From positions 1-15,328 of the forward strand of contig CABUMZ010000034.1 of NCBI GenBank assembly GCA_902492825.1: a DNA stretch of 15,328 bases, given 5' to 3'. A model generated the notes under the pieces. It had not been told where the DNA came from. It worked only from the letters and a program-made list of their open reading frames with translations, and made no database searches. Made by a program: the position numbers and the translations under genes. Within the stretch, counting starts at the first letter, position 1; every line of letters starts with the position of its first letter. This document shows, piece after piece, positions 1 through 7,573 of this stretch. The stretch is from an uncultured Collinsella sp. (lineage in GTDB: Bacteria > Actinomycetota > Coriobacteriia > Coriobacteriales > Coriobacteriaceae).

Positions 1-2076
1 AAAGACGATTGGGTTGAATGTCAATCCTGGTCTAACAGAGCCAAGGGTTTTGTTGAGCACGATTTTCTTACCGGGAAAGAGCGCGCTCTCGTCATGAACG
101 AGTTCCCCACTCCGGCGGAGCTCTGGGCACGATACTCAAAAGCTAAGGGGCTTGAGCATCCGTATAGTCAGGAGATTGTGACCGCTCCGTATTACCAGGA
201 GCACGGTGGCAATCATCCTCGCTACTATCAGTGCATCGCTATCAATCGTACGCTTGAAGCTATTGCGCGAGGTAAGAATCGCATCTTGCTCGTTATGGCA
301 ACGGGAACGGGAAAGACTTTTACGGCTTTTCAAATCGTTCATCGCTTGCGACAGACTACCGAGGTTCGTAAGGTTCTCTATCTGGCGGACCGCAATATTC
401 TCGTCGATCAGACCATAGACGGCGATTTCAAACCCCTCAAGAGGGTTACAACCAAGGTCGTAGGTCGAAAGCTCGATTCTGCTTACGAGGTCTATTTCTC
501 GCTCTACCAACAGCTTGTTGGAGAAAACGGTGAAGAAATATTCCGCGAGTTCGACTCGGAATTCTTCGATTTGATTATCGTCGACGAGTGCCATCGCGGA
601 AGCGCCGCGGCGGACTCGACATGGCGTAAGGTGCTCGAGTATTTCAATTGTGCAATTCAAATCGGAATGACGGCCACGCCAAAGGAGACTGAAGAGGTTT
701 CAAACATTACCTACTTCGGCGAACCTGTCTATACCTACTCCCTTAAACAGGGTATCGAGGATGGCTTTCTTGCCCCGTATAAAGTTATTCGCCCTAAGCT
801 AAACGTCGACATTTACGGATACCGTACTGAGGAAGGCACCGTAGATGATCGCGGTGAAGTTCTGCCCAAACGTGTTTTCGAGAAGCAAGACTTCGACAGC
901 GAGATTGTCATCAAAGAGCGCTACGAGGAAGTTGCCAAGCGGATAACTCAATTTCTAAAGGAGACGGATCGTTACTCCAAGACCATAGTCTTTTGCGTTG
1001 ACATCGAGCATGCCGAAAATATGCGACGTGCCCTTGTAAACGAGAACGCCGATATCGTAAGAGATCACCCCACCTACATCATGAAGATTACGGGTGACGA
1101 CAGGGAGGGTAAGGCTCAGCTCGACAACTTCATCGACCCGGATGAGAAATACCCGACCATTGTTACGACCTCAAAGCTTCTCACCACCGGTGTTAATTGC
1201 AAGACATGCAAGGTGGTCGTGCTTGACAACAAGTTTGGCGAACATGGGATGACGGAGTTCAAACAGATTATTGGTCGCGGCACCCGTATTTGCGAGGACT
1301 ATGGCAAGCTCTACTTTACTATCCTCGATTTTCGCGATGCGTCTCGCTTGTTCGCTGATCCCGAGTTCGATGGCGAGCCTGTTGTTGTGTTTGAGCCCAA
1401 TCCGGGTGACCCCATTGCGGACCCGGATTCCGGTGGCAATGGCGGCTGCCCCGTCTCGCCTCCGCCTCCGATCGTAGACCAACCCGTGTTACCGCCGGAC
1501 GATCCGTCCTCCCATGTGAAATATCACGTTCATGGGGCCGACGTCTATGTAGTGTCGGAGATGGTGCAGTACTACTCTTCCGATGGTCTTCTTGTAACTG
1601 AGAGCCTTAAGGACTATACGCGGAAAAATATTCTTGGCGAATACGACACTCTTGACCACTTCCTGGCGGCGTGGAACTCTGAACATAAGAAACAAGCGAT
1701 TATCGATGAGCTGCGCGCTCGTGGCGTATTTCTGGATGAGCTGCGGCTCGAGGCTGGGCAAGAGCAAATGAGCGACTTTGACCTGATCTGCCATATTGCT
1801 TACGACCAGAGACCTCTTACGCGCAGTGAGAGAGCCAATAGCGTCAAGAAGAAGGGTGTGCTTTATGAGTATGCCGGCGTCGCGCGTGAGGTCCTTGAAG
1901 CACTTCTCGACAAATATGCGACGTCGAACCTCGTAGACTTGGACGATACCCATGTCCTTGACCTTGAGGAATTCCGTCGGTTTGGCAGCCCAATGAAGAT
2001 CGTTGCCGCATTCGGCGGCAAACAACAGTACATTCAGGCAGCGCAGATGCTCGAGGACGAGCTCTATATCGCGTAG
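1..2076 (+). CDS. hsdR: Type I restriction enzyme, R (motor/nuclease) subunit, 5' end missing
   Basis: This is the ATP-dependent DNA translocase and endonuclease subunit of a type I restriction enzyme. The reading frame is open to the first base of the window, so the start and the N-terminal nuclease domain lie upstream; the ATG at 94 is internal, because the 31 codons before it read like HsdR sequence. Counting from that ATG, the superfamily 2 helicase motifs are Walker A GTGKT (71-75), DECH (164-167), TATPKET (193-199) and QIIGRGTR (about 390-397). A proline-rich linker (about 425-470) leads to a C-terminal domain resembling the EcoEI R C-terminal family, so a type IB (EcoAI/EcoEI-like) enzyme is likely. 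hsdM follows after 19 bp, which indicates one operon. The missing catalytic domain cannot be judged here. Confidence 0.95.
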   Translation, partial: KDDWVECQSWSNRAKGFVEHDFLTGKERALVMNEFPTPAELWARYSKAKGLEHPYSQEIVTAPYYQEHGGNHPRYYQCIAINRTLEAIARGKNRILLVMATGTGKTFTAFQIVHRLRQTTEVRKVLYLADRNILVDQTIDGDFKPLKRVTTKVVGRKLDSAYEVYFSLYQQLVGENGEEIFREFDSEFFDLIIVDECHRGSAAADSTWRKVLEYFNCAIQIGMTATPKETEEVSNITYFGEPVYTYSLKQGIEDGFLAPYKVIRPKLNVDIYGYRTEEGTVDDRGEVLPKRVFEKQDFDSEIVIKERYEEVAKRITQFLKETDRYSKTIVFCVDIEHAENMRRALVNENADIVRDHPTYIMKITGDDREGKAQLDNFIDPDEKYPTIVTTSKLLTTGVNCKTCKVVVLDNKFGEHGMTEFKQIIGRGTRICEDYGKLYFTILDFRDASRLFADPEFDGEPVVVFEPNPGDPIADPDSGGNGGCPVSPPPPIVDQPVLPPDDPSSHVKYHVHGADVYVVSEMVQYYSSDGLLVTESLKDYTRKNILGEYDTLDHFLAAWNSEHKKQAIIDELRARGVFLDELRLEAGQEQMSDFDLICHIAYDQRPLTRSERANSVKKKGVLYEYAGVAREVLEALLDKYATSNLVDLDDTHVLDLEEFRRFGSPMKIVAAFGGKQQYIQAAQMLEDELYIA

Positions 2077-2095
2077 AGAAAGGTAACGATAACAA

Positions 2096-3574
2096 ATGGC
2101 ACTGGGATCTCTTGTAAAGACCCTGCAGAACATCATGCGTAAAGACGCTGGCATCAATGGCGATGCGCAGCGCATCGAGCAGATGACCTGGCTTTTCTTC
2201 CTCAAGATTTACGATGCCAAGGAACAGGAGTGGGAGTTTCACGACGACTCCTATCGGTCTATCATCCCCGAGCGCCTGCGCTGGCACAGCTGGGCGCATG
2301 ACGCGAAGGATGGCAACGCGCTTACCGGTGATGAGCTCCTCGATTTTGTGAACAACGATCTCTTCAAGACTCTCGAGAGCTTAGAGCTTGCACCTGGGGC
2401 ACCCTTGTGCCACGTTGTCGTTAAGGCAGCCTTTACTGACGCTAACAACTATATGAAAGATGGCATCCTGCTTCGTCAGGTCGTCAATGAGATTGACGAG
2501 GCGGTTGACTTTACCGAGTACAAAGAGCGCCACGCTTTCGGCGAAATTTACGAGACCATCCTTAAAGACTTGCAGTCCGCAGGTAACGCCGGCGAGTTCT
2601 ATACACCCCGAGCGGTGACCGACTTTATGGCCCGAGCACTTGCGCCCAAGCTCGGTGAGACCGTGGCTGACTTTGCTTGCGGCACAGGCGGCTTTTTGAC
2701 GAGCGCCCTCAACATCCTCCGCGACCAGATAGAGACTCCGGCTGATCGCGTGGTCTACACGAACTCGGTTTATGGCATCGAGAAGAAACAGCTGCCCTAT
2801 CTGTTGTGCATAACCAACATGCTGCTACACGACATCGACAACCCCAAGGTCTTTCACGATAACTCGCTTGAAAAAGATGTTCGCGAATGGAAGCACAAGC
2901 CTGATGGCCAGTTCGATGTCGTACTCATGAATCCACCCTATGGAGGATCTGAAAGCGCGTCAGTGCAAAACAACTTCCCCGTTGCGCTCCGTAGCTCCGA
3001 AACTGCGGATCTATTCCTTGGACTCATCCTTTATCGTCTTAAGCGAGGCGGCCGCGCTGCTGTCATCATTCCGGATGGTTTTCTCTTTGGCCAGGATAGC
3101 GCGAAGACGGAGATCAAGCGTCGCCTGCTTGAGGACATGAACCTGCATACTGTTTTGCGCCTTCCGCAGAGCGTTTTCGCTCCCTACACGAGCATCACTA
3201 CCAACGTTCTGTTCTTCGATAATTCCGGGGCTTCTGAGGGCGTCTGGTTCTATCGCATGGATATGCCCGAGGGATATAAGCACTTTTCTAAGACTAAGCC
3301 CATTAGGCTCGAACATTTTGCACCTGTAAAGGAATGGTGGGAGAACCGTCGAGATATCGAGGAAGACGGTAATCCCAAGGCAAGGTTCTATACAGTCGAC
3401 GAGTTGCGAGACGGCGGCTTCAATCTTGATTTGTGTGGCTATCCACACGAGGAAGAAGAGATTTTGCCGCCCGACGAGCTGATTAGGAGCTACAAAGAAG
3501 AGCGCGCTAAGCTCGACGCCGAGATTGACCAGAAGTTGGCTCGAATTTGCGAGATTCTTGGGATTGAGGCGTAG
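2096..3574 (+). CDS. hsdM: Type I restriction-modification, adenine-N6 DNA methyltransferase subunit
   Basis: This is the methylation subunit, which transfers a methyl group from S-adenosylmethionine to adenine at sites chosen by HsdS; two HsdM and one HsdS make the methyltransferase, and HsdR adds cleavage. The 492-residue length is normal for the family. An N-terminal helical domain (about 1-140) precedes the methylase fold, with the SAM-binding motif ADFACGTGGF at 191-200 and the catalytic NPPY at 279-282. Both key motifs are intact, so the enzyme should be active. The ATG at 2096 has a purine-rich GAGAAAGG about 12 bp upstream. The stop codon TAG is directly followed by the ATG of hsdS with no gap, so the two genes are probably translationally coupled. 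Confidence 0.96.
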   Translation: MALGSLVKTLQNIMRKDAGINGDAQRIEQMTWLFFLKIYDAKEQEWEFHDDSYRSIIPERLRWHSWAHDAKDGNALTGDELLDFVNNDLFKTLESLELAPGAPLCHVVVKAAFTDANNYMKDGILLRQVVNEIDEAVDFTEYKERHAFGEIYETILKDLQSAGNAGEFYTPRAVTDFMARALAPKLGETVADFACGTGGFLTSALNILRDQIETPADRVVYTNSVYGIEKKQLPYLLCITNMLLHDIDNPKVFHDNSLEKDVREWKHKPDGQFDVVLMNPPYGGSESASVQNNFPVALRSSETADLFLGLILYRLKRGGRAAVIIPDGFLFGQDSAKTEIKRRLLEDMNLHTVLRLPQSVFAPYTSITTNVLFFDNSGASEGVWFYRMDMPEGYKHFSKTKPIRLEHFAPVKEWWENRRDIEEDGNPKARFYTVDELRDGGFNLDLCGYPHEEEEILPPDELIRSYKEERAKLDAEIDQKLARICEILGIEA

Positions 3575-5167
3575 ATGAAGGCAAAAGACCTGAAGAACTC
3601 AATTCTGCAAATGGCGATCGAGGGCAAACTTGTGCCGCAGGATCCGAACGAGGAGTCTGCCAGCGTCCTTCTCGAACGTATTCGTGAAGAAAAGCATAAG
3701 CTAATTGCTGAAGGTAAGGCCAAATTCCCGAAGGGCGGGGAGAGCATTATCTATATCGGTTCCGATGGCTCCCCCTATGAGAAGAGGGTGGACGCCAGGG
3801 GCCGCGTGCTGAGCGATAAGTGTATTGTGAACGAAGTGCCGTTTGAGGAGCTGCCCGAGGGGTGGTGCTGGTCGAGACTTTCATCCTTTTTCACCAAGAT
3901 GGGCTCAGGAAGCACGCCTGTGGGCGGCCGAAAGGTTTACCAAGACGAAGGCCCAATGCTAATCAGATCCCAGAATGTTCGCAACGAGGGGCTCAGGCTT
4001 GACGACGTTGCACATTTCTCGCGCTCGTTGTTTAGTAGGCGCGGAAGCCACGTGTTGCCAAATGACATGCTACTCAACATCACGGGGGCATCAATCGGCC
4101 GTTGCGCAATCGTACCCAACACATTCGGAGATGCCGATGTAAATCAGCATGTGCTAATTATGAGACCTGTGCTTCAAATCGTCAGTGGATACCTGCACGC
4201 GGCGATCATTTCGCCTTTAGTACAGTCGGCAATAATGGTTGGCCAAGTTGGGGCGACCAAGGAAGGGCTAAGTGCTACCAAGGCAGCGGACCTGCTTATC
4301 CCCCTCCCGCCCCTCGCCGAACAGCGCCGCATCGTCGAGCGGGTGAACGCGCTCATGCCCCTGGTCGAGGAGTACGGCGGGCTCGAGGACGCCCGCGAGG
4401 CGCTGGACGCCGCGCTGCCCGGCCGCCTGCGGAAGTCGGTGCTGCAGCTGGCGGTGCGGGGAGGGCTGGTGCCGCAGGACCCGACCGACGAGCCCGCCGG
4501 CGTCCTACTCGAGCGCATCCGCGGGCAGCGCCGGCAACTCGTGGCCGAGGGGAAGATGAAGGCCCCGAAGGGCGGCGAGTCGATCATCTTCGCCGGTTCC
4601 GATGGCCGCCGCTATGAGAAGAGGGTGGACGCCAGGGGCCGCGAGTCCGAGCCCGTCTGCATCGAGGACGAGATTCCGTTCGAGATACCCGAGGGCTGGG
4701 AGTGGGCGAGGCTCGAAAGTGTCATCGTTCTATTGTCGGGAACAGACCTCAATTCATCTCAGTACAACGACCGACACGAAGGAATCCCATATCTAACCGG
4801 AGCCTCCAATTTTACCGACGGCAAGCTAATCGAAAACCGCTGGACCGCTGAGCCGTCGCGTGTTTCAACCAAAGGGGAGCTACTGTTTACATGCAAAGGG
4901 ACCGTCGGCGAAATGGCCATCAATCGATTTGGTGCGGCACATATTGCGCGCCAAATCATGTCGATCACGCCTAACGAATATCGTATGCTTCCCTATATAT
5001 CGCTGTTCCTGAACGCCATGGTCGAAGATATCAAATCACACGCTAAAGGAGTAATTCCTGGAATTGAACGTAATACCCTTCTTGCGCGGCTAATTCCCGT
5101 TCCACCCTTGGCAGAAGAAAGTCGAATAGCTGAAAAGTACTCAGAGTTGCTCAATATAATTTTTTAA
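3575..5167 (+). CDS. hsdS: Type I restriction-modification specificity subunit, expressed copy
   Basis: HsdS sets the DNA target of both methylation and cleavage. Its 530 residues read as an N-terminal conserved arm (1 to about 95), TRD1 (about 96-245), a long central conserved arm (about 246-385) and TRD2 (about 386-515). Each TRD is preceded by the same motif, a GSDG...YEKRVDARGR segment (near 68 and 347) followed by PEGW. The two arms are internal duplicates: 32 bp at 3775-3806 recur exactly at 4612-4643. The start abuts the hsdM stop, with GAGG at 3566-3569 as ribosome site. The conserved arms are very GC-rich while both TRDs, especially TRD2 from 4714, are richer in A and T, as expected of swapped modules. 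A silent partner lies inverted at 5985-7475. Confidence 0.95.
   Translation: MKAKDLKNSILQMAIEGKLVPQDPNEESASVLLERIREEKHKLIAEGKAKFPKGGESIIYIGSDGSPYEKRVDARGRVLSDKCIVNEVPFEELPEGWCWSRLSSFFTKMGSGSTPVGGRKVYQDEGPMLIRSQNVRNEGLRLDDVAHFSRSLFSRRGSHVLPNDMLLNITGASIGRCAIVPNTFGDADVNQHVLIMRPVLQIVSGYLHAAIISPLVQSAIMVGQVGATKEGLSATKAADLLIPLPPLAEQRRIVERVNALMPLVEEYGGLEDAREALDAALPGRLRKSVLQLAVRGGLVPQDPTDEPAGVLLERIRGQRRQLVAEGKMKAPKGGESIIFAGSDGRRYEKRVDARGRESEPVCIEDEIPFEIPEGWEWARLESVIVLLSGTDLNSSQYNDRHEGIPYLTGASNFTDGKLIENRWTAEPSRVSTKGELLFTCKGTVGEMAINRFGAAHIARQIMSITPNEYRMLPYISLFLNAMVEDIKSHAKGVIPGIERNTLLARLIPVPPLAEESRIAEKYSELLNIIF
3755..3797 (+). repeat. Outer inverted repeat, left arm (IR1-L)
   Basis: These 43 bp in the N-terminal arm of the expressed hsdS are the exact reverse complement of 7376-7418. 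Similarity continues less perfectly to about 3870, up to the PEGW codons before TRD1. The arm contains the 23-bp core (3775-3797, including GAGAAGAGGGTGGACGCC) that occurs four times in the locus. Confidence 0.95.
4351..4713 (+). repeat. Inner inverted repeat, left arm (IR2-L)
   Basis: This 363-bp, very GC-rich stretch encodes the central conserved arm of the expressed HsdS. It pairs without gaps with 6475-6837 in inverted orientation; about 21 mismatches were counted by hand (near 94% identity), with perfect runs of about 50 bp. It contains a second copy of the 23-bp core at 4612-4634, in direct orientation to the one at 3775. Confidence 0.93.
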
Positions 5168-5200
5168 CTGTTTTCATAGCATTGTCGAAAGGATGATGTC

Positions 5201-5995
5201 ATGAAAACATTCGATCAATATTTGCGAGAAAAGGGTTATGCGGAGAATACGGTTAACTCGTATTCCTTTGCAATATGCCAGCTTATCGATAAAACTCAGT
5301 CTCTAACAAACCAGTCACTTCTTGCGCACAAAGAGTGGCTGGTTTCTTCATTCGCTCCGAAAACAGCCAACAACCGCATCGGCGCAATTAACACCTACCT
5401 TGATTTCATCGCTTTTGATGGAATCCGACTCAAAGGAGTGCGAATTCAGCAGAAGCCGTTTCTCGACAATGTCATCAGTAACGAGCAGTACGTTCAGTTA
5501 ATCGACGGTCTGAAACAAGATGGTGACTGGTTTTGGTATTTTATTGTCCGCTTTCTTGTGTGTACTGGCGCACGGGTAAGTGAGTTAAGACAGTTTAAGG
5601 TAGAGCACGTAATCACTGGATATATGGACATCGTTTCAAAAGGCCAAAAACTCAGGAGAATTTGGATTCCTGACTCTTTGCGCCGGGAAAGTATTACATG
5701 GAAAGCCGGTTCAATGAACGGTCTTCTGTTTCCAGGCAAAAACGACAACGCCATCACCTCGCGTGGAATATCCATGGGGTTGAAACGAGCGGCCCTACGT
5801 TATGGCGTCGACCAAGACGTCGTTTATCCACATTCGTTTAGACACCTATTCGCAAAGAACTTTATCGATCGCAACCCAGACATTTCGCTGCTTGCCGACC
5901 TGATGGGACACGAAAGTATTGAAACGACACGAATTTATCTGCGACGCACCGCCAATGAACAGCGCGCCGCAGTTGACGAAGCAATTAATTGGTAG
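5201..5995 (+). CDS. Tyrosine recombinase, probable hsdS invertase
   Basis: This 264-residue tyrosine site-specific recombinase has an N-terminal SAM-like core-binding domain (about 1-80) and a catalytic domain carrying the full set of active-site residues: R125 in GARVSEL, probable beta-hairpin K147, H211 and R214 in HSFRH, H237 in LMGHES and the nucleophile Y246. The ATG is preceded by GAAAGGA (5187-5193) at good spacing. Its place between two inverted hsdS copies matches recombinases known to invert hsdS genes in other bacteria, so its job is probably specificity switching rather than element integration; no tRNA or attachment site is visible. It starts 33 bp after hsdS on the same strand with no terminator between, and its last 11 bp overlap the end of the opposing silent hsdS. 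Its GC content is lower than that of the hsdS arms. Confidence 0.9.
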   Translation: MKTFDQYLREKGYAENTVNSYSFAICQLIDKTQSLTNQSLLAHKEWLVSSFAPKTANNRIGAINTYLDFIAFDGIRLKGVRIQQKPFLDNVISNEQYVQLIDGLKQDGDWFWYFIVRFLVCTGARVSELRQFKVEHVITGYMDIVSKGQKLRRIWIPDSLRRESITWKAGSMNGLLFPGKNDNAITSRGISMGLKRAALRYGVDQDVVYPHSFRHLFAKNFIDRNPDISLLADLMGHESIETTRIYLRRTANEQRAAVDEAINW

Positions 5996-7475
5996 TTAAC
6001 GCCATAAGTTCTTCAAGGTGCGCTATAACACGTCTCTGCTCAGCAAGAGATGGGATGGGCACGAGTATTTCCTTCACCTTATCAAATATTACGCTTTCGA
6101 CCGTTGTTCCGTCTTTACCATACTTTGAGCGAATGCGCAGGTCACTTGCTTGAAAATAGCGAAGCAGCCACTCGCTAAAAGAATCGTTATCTGGAACGAT
6201 AACTTTCTGGTCCTGATTGACTGTAGCAGGTTTATCGAGAATGGCTACCGGCAAAAGCCGGCGCAGGATCCCGCTTCTCGTAACCATAATGAGGCTGCAT
6301 CTGGGGTATATCGTCAGCCCGGAGGCGCCCTTGTCTGAAAGCGTGATTATGGTGCCGCTAATATGGTCCTGTTTCATATCTTTAGAAGTAACCCAGAGCA
6401 CGCCGCCTTTCGTAAAGTTGGACCTATCGTTAGTAGGGGGTGTTTTGCCCCCACCAAAAGAAGCAATTGATGAAAGCCTCGCCCACTCCCAGCCCTCGGG
6501 TATTTCGAACGGGACCTCGTCCTCGATGCAGACCGGATCCGACTCGCGGCCCCTGGCGTCCACCCTCTTCTCATAGCGGCGGCCATCGGAATCGGCGAAG
6601 ATGATCGACTCGCCGCCCTTCGGGGCCTTCATCTTCTTCTCGGCGACGAGCTTTCGGCGCTGCCCGCGGATGCGCTCGAGCAGGACGCCGGCGGGCTCGT
6701 CTGCGGGGTCCTGCGGCACCAACCCGCCCCGCACCGCCAGCTGCAGCACCGACTTCCGCAGGCGGCCGGGCAGCGCGGCATCGAGCGCCTCGCGGGCGTC
6801 CTCGAGCCCGCCGTACTCCTCGACCAGGGGCATGAGCTGAGTGAGCTGATTTATAATTCTCGGCTCCTCATTTTCTGGCGGAAGAGCGAGAAGCGTAGAC
6901 CTCAAGCATCCCAACGAAACTGTTTTCTGAGCGGTACCGGTAGCCTTGGCATTGAAATATGCGTATGTTGATGGTGCCGCAAGGGCATTTATCATGAACC
7001 TTCTGTAGCCCAAGGGGCGAAGCAAGGCAATGTGACGTTGAAAGCAAAAACGCTCTTCGGTATTGACTGGCACCACAATCCCGAACGATCCCGTTACGGT
7101 TAGCAGCAAATCACTGTAACGAGGCTTTCTTGAGCCGTCGAGTGAATCGAAATAATTCGATGAAACATGTCGAGTATTGGAAAAGTCAATCTTGCCTGAC
7201 GAGACGTCGGAGATGACAAGAAACGGTATCCCATCTGCTTGTTGGGGTGGAGCTTGATGGTCGCCGTCGGTAATTACTGAGCACAAGCTTTCTAATCTTG
7301 CCCAAGCCCATCCTTCGGGCAACTCCTCAAACGGCACCTCATCCGCGATACACCTATCGCTTAGCACGCGACCCTTGGCGTCCACCCTCTTCTCATAGGG
7401 GGAGCCATCGGAACCGATCAGACGTTCAATTGTGTCTGCAACAAGCGTTGTAGAATCTGGTGATATGAGCATCAC
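5985..7475 (-). CDS. hsdS: Silent hsdS cassette lacking the N-terminal conserved arm
   Basis: This is a second specificity gene in opposite orientation to the hsd operon. HsdS homology starts only at about residue 20 (GSDGSPYEKRVDA); the first roughly 60 residues of the expressed protein are absent, and the open frame begins with an unrelated leader from a GTG at 7475 with no clear ribosome site. TRD1 (about 52-205) and TRD2 (about 341-490) differ completely from those of the expressed copy but look intact, with VITDGDHQAPP and FGGGKTPPTNDR as TRD openings and SLAEQRRVIAHLEEL at the end. The central arm matches the expressed copy without indels. It is best read as a store of alternative TRDs that become expressed after inversion, not as a working gene. 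Homology ends at 7418; automated annotation may call it a CDS or a partial gene. Confidence 0.88.
   Translation of the reverse strand: MMLISPDSTTLVADTIERLIGSDGSPYEKRVDAKGRVLSDRCIADEVPFEELPEGWAWARLESLCSVITDGDHQAPPQQADGIPFLVISDVSSGKIDFSNTRHVSSNYFDSLDGSRKPRYSDLLLTVTGSFGIVVPVNTEERFCFQRHIALLRPLGYRRFMINALAAPSTYAYFNAKATGTAQKTVSLGCLRSTLLALPPENEEPRIINQLTQLMPLVEEYGGLEDAREALDAALPGRLRKSVLQLAVRGGLVPQDPADEPAGVLLERIRGQRRKLVAEKKMKAPKGGESIIFADSDGRRYEKRVDARGRESDPVCIEDEVPFEIPEGWEWARLSSIASFGGGKTPPTNDRSNFTKGGVLWVTSKDMKQDHISGTIITLSDKGASGLTIYPRCSLIMVTRSGILRRLLPVAILDKPATVNQDQKVIVPDNDSFSEWLLRYFQASDLRIRSKYGKDGTTVESVIFDKVKEILVPIPSLAEQRRVIAHLEELMALTTN
6475..6837 (-). repeat. Inner inverted repeat, right arm (IR2-R)
   Basis: This is the central conserved arm of the silent HsdS and the gap-free inverted partner of 4351-4713. 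The fourth copy of the 23-bp core is at 6554-6576. Mismatches cluster in a few short patches (for example around the codons for the VAEGK/VAEKK stretch), which leaves long identical runs for recombination. Confidence 0.93.
7376..7418 (-). repeat. Outer inverted repeat, right arm (IR1-R)
   Basis: This is the exact inverted copy of 3755-3797 at the 5' end of the silent hsdS cassette; the 23-bp core is at 7376-7398. Homology to the expressed hsdS stops at 7418, which marks the outer limit of exchange and explains why the silent copy has no N-terminus. Confidence 0.95.
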
Positions 7476-7573
7476 GGTTGCTTCTGTGCTTTGATGCTCT
7501 CGTCTTTAGCGCCCTCCACTCAGTGGGGGACTGACGGTAAATGACGTAAAACAAGAAGGGGGAGCAAGCGTAA

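Larger units (their letters stand above)
3755..7418. other. Invertible hsdS segment (specificity switch)
   Basis: The segment is bounded by the 43-bp inverted repeats and contains, in order, TRD1a, central arm, TRD2a, recombinase, inverted TRD2b, inverted central arm and inverted TRD1b. Inversion at the outer repeats would swap both TRDs; inversion at the inner 363-bp repeats would swap TRD2 only. Together they allow four HsdS proteins (1a-2a, 1b-2b, 1a-2b, 1b-2a). The layout is seen directly; the inversion is inferred from it and from known hsdS switches. Confidence 0.85.

Noticed and set aside
5201..5995. Recombinase as integrase of a prophage or integrative element
   Set aside because: No tRNA, attachment-site duplication or phage genes are near, whereas matched inverted hsdS repeats flank it.
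7467..7499. 8-bp inverted repeat GAGCATCA/TGATGCTC as a terminator or recombination site
   Set aside because: The 17-base loop, absent T-run and position outside the repeats give it no clear role; it may be chance.
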